A DNA stretch of 15,437 nucleotides from an uncultured Kingella sp. (lineage in GTDB: Bacteria; Pseudomonadota; Gammaproteobacteria; Burkholderiales; Neisseriaceae). The position numbers and the translations under genes are program-made. Shown in pieces: positions 7,335-14,904 of the stretch; the first letter of the stretch is position 1; each line of letters opens with the position of its first letter. Where the stretch lies: positions 1 through 15,437 of the forward strand of contig CAKARD010000023.1 of NCBI GenBank assembly GCA_916720425.1, written 5' to 3'. The notes below the pieces were generated by a model that made no database searches, was not told where the DNA came from, and worked only from the letters and a program-made list of their open reading frames with translations.

Positions 7335-10300
7335 TTAATGTTTAGCAAATGATTTTGCGTCTATCTCTTCTTCATCTTCAAATAAATCCAACTCACCTTG
7401 AATCGGTTGGTTAGGATGTCCTTTGAAGATTTTACGTACCACAATATAGAACACAGGCACAAGGAATACAGATAAGAATGTACCCACTACCATACCCCAA
7501 AACACTGCCGTACCGATAGCACGTTGACTGGCCGATGATGCCCCCGTTGCAATATACATAGGCACAACACCCAAAATAAACGCAAACGAAGTCATTAAAA
7601 TTGGGCGGAAACGCAGTTTGGCTGCACGTAAGGCGGCTTCACCTGCTGTTTTTCCTGCCTCTTGCAAGTCTTTGGCAAACTCAATAATCAAGATGGCGTT
7701 TTTTGCACTCAAACCCATCACGGTAATCATGCCGACTGTAAAATACACGTCCATGCTGTATTTTCGCAAAAACGCACCGATTGCCACGCCCAAAATGCCA
7801 AGTGGCACCACCAAAATTACAGATAATGGAATCGACCAGCTTTCATACAAGGCGGCCAATGCTAAGAACACTGCCACCGCTGCCAAACCATAAATTATAT
7901 TGGTTTGCGAAGAACCTTTTGCCTCTTCGCGCGACTGCCCTGCCCATTCTAAACTGTAATTGCCTTCCAATTCATCAACCATGCGTTTAACTTCTGCCAT
8001 TGCCTCGCCTGTTGATTTACCTGTTGCCGGTGAACCCGATAATTGCATAGCAGGATAACCATTAAAGCGTTGGCTTTGTTCCATACCTTTTTCCCAAGTT
8101 ACTTTGGTAAAGCTAGACAAAGGAATCAGCGTGCCATCAGAAGCGGGGACCATTAATGCCAAAATATCTTCAGGCTGCATACGTGATTTTGGTGTGGCTT
8201 GAACAATCACACGTTGCAAACGTCCATCATTTGGAAAATCATTGACATAAGTTGATGACAATGCTGTACCCAAAACACTACGAATGCTGGCAAAACTTAC
8301 GCCATTAGACGCAGCTTTCATGCGGTCAATTTCAATTTTCAACTGCGGTGCATCTTCCAGACCCGATGAGCGAACATTAGATGGATTAAACATTTGTGGA
8401 TTTTGACGCATTTTATTTAACAACTCATCGCGGCGTGCGACCAATTCTGCATGATTTGCCGTACCACGTTGTTGCAAATAAAAACTAAAACCTGAATCGT
8501 TACCCAATTCCATAATTGGCGGGGGATTCATCGCAAAACCAAAACCATCTTGAATCGCGCCACTCATCAATGCGCCTGTGATTTTTCCTGCAACACTATC
8601 GGCATCACTGCCTGGAACAGCCCGTTCTTTCCAATCTTTGAGCATGATGAAGCCCATACCCATATTTTGACCGCTGCCTGAAAAGCTAAATCCCGATACG
8701 GTAATAATGTTTTTCACTTCAGGCATTGATTTTGCTACACCAACCAATTGACCTAAGGTTTTTTGTGTTCGCTCTTGCGTTGCACCTGCGGGCAATTGCA
8801 ACGAAGTCATAATAACACCTTGGTCTTCTGATGGTAAAAACGCAGTGGGTAAACGCATAATCAACAATACTGCCACCGCAGCCAAGGCAATATAGACGAC
8901 ACTCATGGCAAAGGCTTTGCGCAAAATTTTTGCAATCCAGCCTGAATAAGTTCGCGTTCCTGAATTAAATTTACGGTTAAACCAACCAAAAAAACCTCGT
9001 TTGGTATGATTATGTCCCTTAGCAATCGGTTTTAACATCGTCGCACACAAAGCGGGCGTTAACGTTAAAGCCAAAAAGGCTGAAAACGCAATGGCAAATA
9101 CCATCGTTAATGAAAACTGGCGATAAATATTACCCGATGCACCACTTAACATAGACAAAGGAACAAACACAGAAATCAATACCGCCGTAATACCTACAAC
9201 CGCACCCGAAATCTGACCCATTGCCTTTTTAGTGGCTTGTTTTGGCGACAAGCCCTCTTCCGCCATAATCCGTTCAACGTTTTCTACTACTACAATCGCA
9301 TCATCCACCACGATACCAATAACCAGTACCATCGCAAACATGGTCATCACGTTGATAGACATACCAAAATACGAAATAGACGCAAACGCTCCCAATAACG
9401 AAATCGGCACAACAATAGTTGGAATCAAGGTGTAACGAATATTTTGCAAGAAAATAAACATCACAATAAATACCAACACAACCGCTTCTATCAAGGTGCT
9501 GATTACTTTTTTAATAGACAAATCAACGAATGTTGAGGTGTCATAAGGTGCTGACCATGTTACGCCTGATGGAAAATATTGTTGCAATTCATTCATCTTA
9601 GCCTTGATGTCAGTCGCAGCCTGCAATGCATTCCCACTATTAGACAAAGACACCGCCATACCTGCCGCTTCTTTACCGTTTAAATAAGAAGACGAGCTAT
9701 AATCTTGGCTACCCAAGCCAATTTCTGCAACATCTTTCAAATAAACATTGGCACCATCGGTATTTTGTTTTAACAAGATATTGCCAAATTCTTCAGCTGT
9801 TTTCATTTGACCTTCGGCAACAATCGTAGCTGAGATTTGCTGTCCTATGTTGGCTGGTGTCCCACCCAATGCACCCACTGACAATTGCGCATTTTGCGCT
9901 TGAATCGCACTGTTCACATCTGCAAAAGATATGTTATAGCTCTTGAGCTTGGCTGGATCTACCCAAATCCGCATTGCACGTTGTGAACCAAACAAACGCA
10001 CATTACCGACACCATCAATACGTTGCAATTCTGGGACAATATTACGTTGTGCATAGTCTTTTAGATCTTCCGCTGAAGTGGTTGCTGAATCCAAAAACAC
10101 CACCATCAAGAAATTAGAACGGGCTTTGGAAACAATAATACCATTGGTTTGCACAACAGATGGCAACAAAGCTTGCACTTCAGATAGCTTATTTTGCACA
10201 TTCATTTGTGCAAAATCTTGGTTGGTTTCGGGCGTAAACGTCAGTGTTACGCTGCCTGAACCACTAGAATCGGCAGAAGTGGACATATAATCCAAACCCT

Positions 10301-10517
10301 CTAACCCATACATATTACGTTCAATAACTGCCAATACACTATCTTCCATCACCTGTGCAGATGCACCAGGATAGGTAGCAGTTAAGGTAATTGTCGGCGC
10401 GGCAACCGATGGATATTGCGAAATCGGCAATTGTTTGATACCGATAACACCAGCAATCATGATGAAAATCGCGATTACCCATGCAAAAATCGGTCTATCA
10501 ATAAAAAATTTAGCCAT
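7335..10517 (-). CDS. mtrD: RND multidrug efflux transporter MtrD (AcrB/HAE-1 family)
   Basis: A 1060-residue inner-membrane proton/drug antiporter that captures hydrophobic and amphipathic compounds and passes them to MtrE. It begins MAKFFIDRPIFAWVIAIFIM, the standard HAE-1 first membrane helix. The proton-relay aspartates D405 and D406 lie in GIVVDDAIVVVENVERIM, and the partner lysine is near residue 939 in MGLSAKNAILIIEFAKD. Other family signatures are YPSVAAPTITLTATYPGASAQVMEDSV (split here at the P), SVFVPLSMLSG, SGFSFSGSGQN and ASSASQRAIGTAVFWGM. There are twelve expected membrane helices and two large periplasmic loops. A segment after ILGVAIGAFLRKYSMDVYF is shorter than I recall in gonococcal MtrD. 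It ends in an acidic tail. The ribosome site GGAG lies 7 bases before the ATG. The gene is 12 bases after mtrC and clearly co-transcribed. Confidence 0.96.
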   Translation of the reverse strand: MAKFFIDRPIFAWVIAIFIMIAGVIGIKQLPISQYPSVAAPTITLTATYPGASAQVMEDSVLAVIERNMYGLEGLDYMSTSADSSGSGSVTLTFTPETNQDFAQMNVQNKLSEVQALLPSVVQTNGIIVSKARSNFLMVVFLDSATTSAEDLKDYAQRNIVPELQRIDGVGNVRLFGSQRAMRIWVDPAKLKSYNISFADVNSAIQAQNAQLSVGALGGTPANIGQQISATIVAEGQMKTAEEFGNILLKQNTDGANVYLKDVAEIGLGSQDYSSSSYLNGKEAAGMAVSLSNSGNALQAATDIKAKMNELQQYFPSGVTWSAPYDTSTFVDLSIKKVISTLIEAVVLVFIVMFIFLQNIRYTLIPTIVVPISLLGAFASISYFGMSINVMTMFAMVLVIGIVVDDAIVVVENVERIMAEEGLSPKQATKKAMGQISGAVVGITAVLISVFVPLSMLSGASGNIYRQFSLTMVFAIAFSAFLALTLTPALCATMLKPIAKGHNHTKRGFFGWFNRKFNSGTRTYSGWIAKILRKAFAMSVVYIALAAVAVLLIMRLPTAFLPSEDQGVIMTSLQLPAGATQERTQKTLGQLVGVAKSMPEVKNIITVSGFSFSGSGQNMGMGFIMLKDWKERAVPGSDADSVAGKITGALMSGAIQDGFGFAMNPPPIMELGNDSGFSFYLQQRGTANHAELVARRDELLNKMRQNPQMFNPSNVRSSGLEDAPQLKIEIDRMKAASNGVSFASIRSVLGTALSSTYVNDFPNDGRLQRVIVQATPKSRMQPEDILALMVPASDGTLIPLSSFTKVTWEKGMEQSQRFNGYPAMQLSGSPATGKSTGEAMAEVKRMVDELEGNYSLEWAGQSREEAKGSSQTNIIYGLAAVAVFLALAALYESWSIPLSVILVVPLGILGVAIGAFLRKYSMDVYFTVGMITVMGLSAKNAILIIEFAKDLQEAGKTAGEAALRAAKLRFRPILMTSFAFILGVVPMYIATGASSASQRAIGTAVFWGMVVGTFLSVFLVPVFYIVVRKIFKGHPNQPIQGELDLFEDEEEIDAKSFAKH

Positions 10518-10529
10518 ACATTCACTCCA

Positions 10530-11786
10530 TTATTGCGCTGCAGAAGCAGAAGACGCAGCCTGATCTTTTGGTTCAGATGCACTGGCAGATGGCGCAGTTT
10601 CACTGGCTGCTTGAACAGGCATAGCGGGCGTGCTAGGTGCGGCATTTTCAGGCTGCCATTCTTTGGTTTGCACTTGTTTTGCGCCTGTCATACCGGCAAT
10701 CATAATACCTTCTACAATGACTTTATCACCTGCTTTTAAGCCTTCGCTAATTACCCAGTTATTACCTTTTTGTCCTGTAATTTTAACTGGACGTGGCTCC
10801 ATACCACCTTGCGCATTCACCACCATTACAATATCCTGCTTGCCACGAGTCACTGCTTGCTGTGGTACAACGAAAGCATTTAACACACCAGCCAAAGGCA
10901 GTTTCACTCGAACATATAATCCACTCATCAGAGCCATCTCGGGATTAGGGACAACGGCACGAATGGTTACTTGACCTGTTGCCTCATCAACCGAACTATC
11001 AGCAAATAACAAACGACCTTTATGTTGATATGGCGTACCGTCTTCTAATTCAATCTCAACTTCAATACCCTCATTAAGCACTCGCTCACCACTAATTAAT
11101 TGTTGGCGTAGTTTTAACATGTCACTGGCAGATTGCTTAATATTGACATATAACATATTGTTTTGACGAATGGTTGCCATGACTGTTGAATTAGCGTTTA
11201 CCAATGCGCCTTCGGTAACCAAAGATTCACCAATCACCCCGTCAATAGGCGCGGTGATATAAGCATGATTAACATTCACTTGTGCTGATTTAATCGCAGC
11301 TTGTGACGATTTTACAGACGCTTGCGCTGCACGTTGGCTTTGTAATGCCGCATCCCATTCTTGTTTGCTAATAGCATCAGCTTCCACTAGGGGGCGATAA
11401 CGTGCCACATCTGCATCTGCCTTGGCCAAAGCCGCTTGCGCACTTAATAAGCTGGCACGCGCACTTTCTAAACTGGCAACATAACTGGCATCATCTAATT
11501 GATACAATGGCTGACCTGCACGAACCACAGTCCCTTCTTCAAACAATCGTCGTTTTACAATACCCGATACTTGCGGAATAATTGGCGCACTACGCACAGC
11601 TTCCAAACGTCCAGGCAAATCCATTTCTAATAGCACATTTTGTGGCTGTACTGTTATGACACTTACCGTGGGGATGGATATTTGCTGTTTTTCCTCTGCT
11701 TTATCACTAAAATAATCGCAAGCACTCAAAGCTAAAGAAGTTGCAACAGCCAACGCAGCAATACGCCATGTTTTCCCTGTTTTCAT
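10530..11786 (-). CDS. mtrC: Efflux periplasmic adaptor lipoprotein MtrC
   Basis: A 418-residue membrane fusion protein that bridges MtrD and MtrE. The signal peptide ends with the lipobox LSAC, C23 being lipidated. The order fits the RND adaptor family: a barrel-sandwich/lipoyl half-motif (LPGRLEAVRSAPIIPQVSG, then EEGTVVRAGQPLYQLD), an alpha-helical hairpin rich in Ala/Ser/Gln (about residues 105-170), the second lipoyl half (AYITAPIDGVIGESLVTEGA), a beta-barrel (KGRLLFADSSVDEATGQVTIR) and a membrane-proximal domain (FVVPQQAVTRGKQDIVMVVN). The last 35 or so residues are a low-complexity Ala/Ser/Pro/Glu tail. The ribosome site AGGA is 6 bases before the ATG. It is the first gene of the operon; the regulator is divergent 208 bases away. 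Confidence 0.95.
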   Translation of the reverse strand: MKTGKTWRIAALAVATSLALSACDYFSDKAEEKQQISIPTVSVITVQPQNVLLEMDLPGRLEAVRSAPIIPQVSGIVKRRLFEEGTVVRAGQPLYQLDDASYVASLESARASLLSAQAALAKADADVARYRPLVEADAISKQEWDAALQSQRAAQASVKSSQAAIKSAQVNVNHAYITAPIDGVIGESLVTEGALVNANSTVMATIRQNNMLYVNIKQSASDMLKLRQQLISGERVLNEGIEVEIELEDGTPYQHKGRLLFADSSVDEATGQVTIRAVVPNPEMALMSGLYVRVKLPLAGVLNAFVVPQQAVTRGKQDIVMVVNAQGGMEPRPVKITGQKGNNWVISEGLKAGDKVIVEGIMIAGMTGAKQVQTKEWQPENAAPSTPAMPVQAASETAPSASASEPKDQAASSASAAQ

Positions 11787-11828
11787 GTTATTTCCTAATA
11801 ATAAATGAATTCAAAATTAAATACGTAA

Positions 11829-11855
11829 TCTGCCTGAAAGAATATTTCAGGCAGA
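11829..11855. promoter_or_regulatory. Perfect DUS-derived hairpin upstream of mtrC
   Basis: TCTGCCTGAAA (11829-11839) and TTTCAGGCAGA (11845-11855) form a perfect 11-bp stem with a 5-base loop. Each arm carries CTGCCTGAA, the core of the uptake sequence seen at 7283. The stem ends 42 bases before the mtrC start. A possible -10 on the - strand (TAGAAT, 11872-11877) with a poorly spaced TTGCCA (11893-11898, 15-base gap) would put the hairpin in the mtrC leader. No U tract follows it. Confidence 0.65.
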
Positions 11856-11939
11856 AATGAAAAAGTTTATCATTCTACCGTAAAAAATATAATGGCAAAA
11901 CAAATAAACCCTATCTATTTTATTTTAAAACCGTTATTA

Positions 11940-11963
11940 TACATACATTCATGAATGTTAATA
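11940..11963. promoter_or_regulatory. AcrR/MtrR-type operator in the mtrC-regulator gap
   Basis: ACATTCATGAATGT (11945-11958) is a perfect 14-bp palindrome. The longer stretch starts TACATACATT, then CA, then TGAATGT. The E. coli AcrR operator, as I recall it, has the same TACATACATT and TGAATGT blocks two bases apart. Against the recalled gonococcal MtrR consensus MCRTRCR-N4-YGYAYGK, bases 11941-11958 match at 13 of 14 defined positions. It lies 31 bases before the regulator ATG, in the gap shared with mtrC, so binding could repress the regulator and possibly the pump operon. Confidence 0.8.
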
Positions 11964-11994
11964 AAGAAAAAATAAGATTTGAAAGAAAATAACC

Positions 11995-12615
11995 ATGCGT
12001 AAAACCAAAATTGAAGCACAAAAAACGCGACAATATATACTTAACGCAGCCTTAGATGTATTTTATGAAGCAGGTGTCACTGATGCCACCTTGCAAGCAA
12101 TTGCACAAAAGGCTTGCGTAACTCGTGGTGCATTATATTGGTATTTTAAAAACAAAGAAGATTTGTTTGAGGAAATGTGTAAACAAAAACATGCAATATT
12201 TTTAGAATTACTCAATGACCAAACTCTAAATAGTTGCAATAACGTATGGGCGCATTTAAAAAATAGTTTATTACAACTATTCACTCTTATTAGCACTAAT
12301 GAACAGCAAAAAAAATTTTGTATCATTATGACCACTAAATGCGAACGCACCAGCAATAACAAAACCATAACCAATTTAGCACAACGCTATCACAAAATAA
12401 TACAAACACAAATTCAGCGTGCCATAGAATTGAGCATACAACAAGGTTCTCTGCCTGATCAAACCAATCCACAACTTGCCGTATTATATTTAGAAAGTAA
12501 CATGGTAGGCTTAATTTATATGTGGGCAAACGAACCTGAACGCTTTGATTTGTCGACCATGGCATCACAAATTATTCATACCAGTATGCAGACCATTGAG
12601 CAAGGCATGGTTTGA
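11995..12615 (+). CDS. mtrR: TetR-family efflux repressor (MtrR/AcrR/TtgR type)
   Basis: A 206-residue TetR-family regulator. The N-terminus MRKTKIEAQKTRQYILNAALDVFYEAGV and the helix-turn-helix ATLQAIAQKACVTRGALYWYFKNKEDLF (split here at the C; residues 31-58) are characteristic of the AcrR/MtrR/TtgR subgroup. The rest is the ligand-binding and dimer domain, which normally senses pump substrates; it diverges from gonococcal MtrR. The ATG start is chosen because it yields the usual MRKTK beginning; only a weak GAAAG lies ahead. It is divergent from mtrCDE with a 208-base shared gap that contains an AcrR-like operator, so it is very likely the local repressor. Whether it should be called mtrR or acrR is uncertain, since the operator resembles both. 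Confidence 0.9.
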   Translation: MRKTKIEAQKTRQYILNAALDVFYEAGVTDATLQAIAQKACVTRGALYWYFKNKEDLFEEMCKQKHAIFLELLNDQTLNSCNNVWAHLKNSLLQLFTLISTNEQQKKFCIIMTTKCERTSNNKTITNLAQRYHKIIQTQIQRAIELSIQQGSLPDQTNPQLAVLYLESNMVGLIYMWANEPERFDLSTMASQIIHTSMQTIEQGMV

Positions 12616-12691
12616 TTTGAATACTTGCTCCTATCTTACGGATTGTGGTTTCCATCAAGTTATAACTGGATATTTTGCATGATTAAATAAA

Positions 12692-12721
12692 AACCACCTA
12701 TATAAATAGATATAGGCGGTT
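12692..12721 (-). terminator. Intrinsic terminator of the petABC operon
   Basis: The arms 12692-12703 (AACCACCTATAT) and 12710-12721 (ATATAGGCGGTT) pair over 12 positions with one A-C clash on the + strand. On the - strand the odd position becomes a G-U pair, so the stem is complete and is followed by a T-rich stretch (TTTATTT). It begins 22 bases beyond the petC stop. It may also help stop mtrR transcription from the other side, but no U tract follows on that strand. Confidence 0.82.
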
Positions 12722-12743
12722 GAGGGGTTTAATAACACATTAA

Positions 12744-13526
12744 TTAATGCACGTCTTTCCAGTATTCTTTTTTCAGGAAGTATGCCAATGGCAACATGAC
12801 TAATAATAAGAATAACATGACAACATAACCAATTTTTTTACGCTCAAGTTGTGCGGGTTCTGCCATATAAGCCATAAAATTAGTTAAATCACGTACATAA
12901 TTATCATAATCCGTGGTAACCATTTTACCCTCTTTGGTTTGATGAGTCAGTTTACCCGCACTTTCCCAATACAAATCAGGAATTTTATTGCCATGACCGT
13001 CATCTTTATAAATAGGCTGGCCTTTATCGTCCAACTTCACAGCCCGAATGCCTTGCTCTGCAACCAACACATGTGGCATACCCACTTTATCAAAGACAAC
13101 ATTATTCCAACCTGTAGGACGTGTAGGATCTTTATAAAAACCACGTAAATAGGTATAGATATAGTCTACACCACGTGAACGGGCAATTAAGGTCAAATCA
13201 GGCGGTGCGGCGCCAAACCATTTTTTTGCATCTGCAGGATTCATATGCGCCAACATCACATCACCCACTTTATCCGTGGTAAACATTAAGTTTTTCTTAA
13301 TCTGTTCATCAGTCAAACCAATGTCTTTTAAGCGATTAAATCGCATGGCAGCAGCCGAATGGCAAGATAAACAATTATTTACAAAAATTTGTGCACCACG
13401 TTGCAAACTCACTTGATCGCGTGGATCAATGGGTGCGTTATCATAATGCCCACCACCTGATGCAGCAGCAAACAGGGGCGCAGCCAACAACAATATGGCA
13501 ACGGTGTTTTTTAATGCTTTTTTCAT
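12744..13526 (-). CDS. petC: Cytochrome c1 subunit of the bc1 complex
   Basis: A 260-residue cytochrome c1 that carries electrons from the Rieske centre to soluble or membrane cytochromes c. It has a signal peptide (about residues 1-22), a covalent haem site C52-L-S-C55-H56, and M150 in KVGMPHVL as the expected axial ligand. A single C-terminal membrane anchor spans about 232-250 and ends KKEYWKDVH. The conserved AAPPDLTLIARSRG and DYIYTYLRGFYKDPTRPTGWNN (split here) segments are typical of proteobacterial cytochrome c1. It is the last gene of petABC, 14 bases after petB. Those 14 bases consist almost entirely of a DUS-like 12-mer that touches the ATG and also supplies the GAGG ribosome site. 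Confidence 0.96.
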   Translation of the reverse strand: MKKALKNTVAILLLAAPLFAAASGGGHYDNAPIDPRDQVSLQRGAQIFVNNCLSCHSAAAMRFNRLKDIGLTDEQIKKNLMFTTDKVGDVMLAHMNPADAKKWFGAAPPDLTLIARSRGVDYIYTYLRGFYKDPTRPTGWNNVVFDKVGMPHVLVAEQGIRAVKLDDKGQPIYKDDGHGNKIPDLYWESAGKLTHQTKEGKMVTTDYDNYVRDLTNFMAYMAEPAQLERKKIGYVVMLFLLLVMLPLAYFLKKEYWKDVH

Positions 13527-13538
13527 TTCAGGTAGCCT
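13527..13538 (-). repeat. DUS-like 12-mer that abuts the petC start codon
   Basis: On the - strand this reads AGGCTACCTGAA directly followed by the petC ATG. It matches the uptake-sequence dialect I recall for Eikenella (one base from the AGGCTGCCTGAA at 7283). Its first bases, with the G before them, form GAGG, the only visible Shine-Dalgarno sequence for petC, 9 bases from the start. Confidence 0.65.
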
Positions 13539-13540
13539 CG

Positions 13541-14890
13541 TTAAATATTGGTTGCAAACAAATACGCACCAATTAAAGTAATCGCACTGTAAACAAAGAA
13601 CATAACTTTTTGCTTAGTGGTACTCATTGTTACGCGTTCAGGAACAGGTTTGTCTTTATCCAACTTGGTGTAAAGTGGCATACCCAAGAAGAAAGCAAAG
13701 TAGACACAAGATAAAATACGTGCAACAAGCGTGCGTGTATCTGTAGCAACCATTGCGCCCAAAATACCCAAACCAATAAATGAAATAATGAACAACACCA
13801 ATGCAGTTTTAAAAATTGGTCCACGATAACGAATAGACTTAGTTTGAGAACGATCCAACCATGGTAACAATGCGATCAATACTACGGCTGCACCCATGCC
13901 AATTACTCCCCACACTTGCGTGCCAGCAAATGAGGGAATGGCACGCAAAATTGCATAAAATGGTGTGAAATACCATACTGGCGCAATATGTGCTGGAGTT
14001 ACCATAGGATTAGCAGGATCAAAGTTAGGTTTTTCTAAGAAATAACCTCCCCCTTCTGGTGCGAAAAATAGTACCGCACAAAATACAATCAAAAATACCA
14101 CTACACCCAAAATATCTTTTACTGTGTAATAAGGATGGAAAGGAATCCCATCTAAAGGAATACCATTGGCATCTTTATTTTTCTTGATTTCCACACCATC
14201 AGGGTTATTAGAGCCAACCTCATGCAACGCAATGATATGTGCTACCACTAAGCCAAGCAATACCAAAGGTACAGCAATTACGTGTAAAGCAAAAAAGCGG
14301 TTAAGCGTTGCGTCAGACACATTAAAGTCACCACGAATCCATGTAGATAAATCAGGACCAATGACAGGAATGGCACTAAATAAATTAATAATCACTTGTG
14401 CACCCCAAAAAGACATTTGCCCCCATGGCAATAAATAACCCATAAAGGCTTCTGCCATTAATGCTAAGAAAATTAATGATCCAAATACCCACACTAATTC
14501 ACGTGGTTTTTTATATGAACCGTAAATTAAACCACGGAACATATGCAAATACACCACGATAAAAAAGGAAGATGCCCCTGTAGAGTGCATGTAGCGAATA
14601 ATCCAACCGCCCGACACATCACGCATAATATATTCCACTGCTGCAAAAGCAACGGGCAAATGTTGTGCATTCGTTGTGCCATCTGGTTTAAAGTTCATGG
14701 TCAAAAAGATACCGCTGACAATTTGAATCACCAGTACTAATAATGCCAATGAGCCGAAAAAATACCAAAAGTTAAAGTTTTTAGGCGCGTAATATTGCGC
14801 CAAATGATCGTTCCATAATTTGGATAGGGGGAAGCGTGCGTCCACCCAGTCCAATAATGCTTTTGCTTTGTTATTGGTTTGGTTTGCCAT
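13541..14890 (-). CDS. petB: Cytochrome b subunit of the bc1 complex
   Basis: A 449-residue cytochrome b with eight expected membrane helices. It holds the two b haems and the Qo and Qi quinone sites. Haem ligands are H102 and H116 in helix B (RYMHSTGASSFFIVVYLHMFRG, split here) and H203 and H218 in helix D (ALHVIAVP, VVAHIIALHEVGSNNPDG). The helix D histidines are 15 positions apart, against 14 in mitochondrial cytochrome b. The Qo-site motif is PVWY at 304-307, in place of the mitochondrial PEWY; both differences are known to me as variants in beta/gammaproteobacteria. The C-terminal part (residues about 330-449) has the last helices. The ribosome site AGGGGA lies 6 bases ahead of the ATG. 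It is 14 bases downstream of petA. Confidence 0.97.
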   Translation of the reverse strand: MANQTNNKAKALLDWVDARFPLSKLWNDHLAQYYAPKNFNFWYFFGSLALLVLVIQIVSGIFLTMNFKPDGTTNAQHLPVAFAAVEYIMRDVSGGWIIRYMHSTGASSFFIVVYLHMFRGLIYGSYKKPRELVWVFGSLIFLALMAEAFMGYLLPWGQMSFWGAQVIINLFSAIPVIGPDLSTWIRGDFNVSDATLNRFFALHVIAVPLVLLGLVVAHIIALHEVGSNNPDGVEIKKNKDANGIPLDGIPFHPYYTVKDILGVVVFLIVFCAVLFFAPEGGGYFLEKPNFDPANPMVTPAHIAPVWYFTPFYAILRAIPSFAGTQVWGVIGMGAAVVLIALLPWLDRSQTKSIRYRGPIFKTALVLFIISFIGLGILGAMVATDTRTLVARILSCVYFAFFLGMPLYTKLDKDKPVPERVTMSTTKQKVMFFVYSAITLIGAYLFATNI

Positions 14891-14904
14891 AATGTGTCCC
14901 CTGT

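Noticed and set aside
10647..10658. TGGCAGCCTGAA (reverse) inside mtrC, one base from the Kingella uptake dialect
   Set aside because: It encodes a normal part of MtrC (WQPE) and is a single one-mismatch match; chance is enough.
10630..10974. Long open frames antisense to mtrC, mtrE, miaB and petB
   Set aside because: They mirror conserved genes, have no recognisable domain and are explained by codon bias of the real genes.
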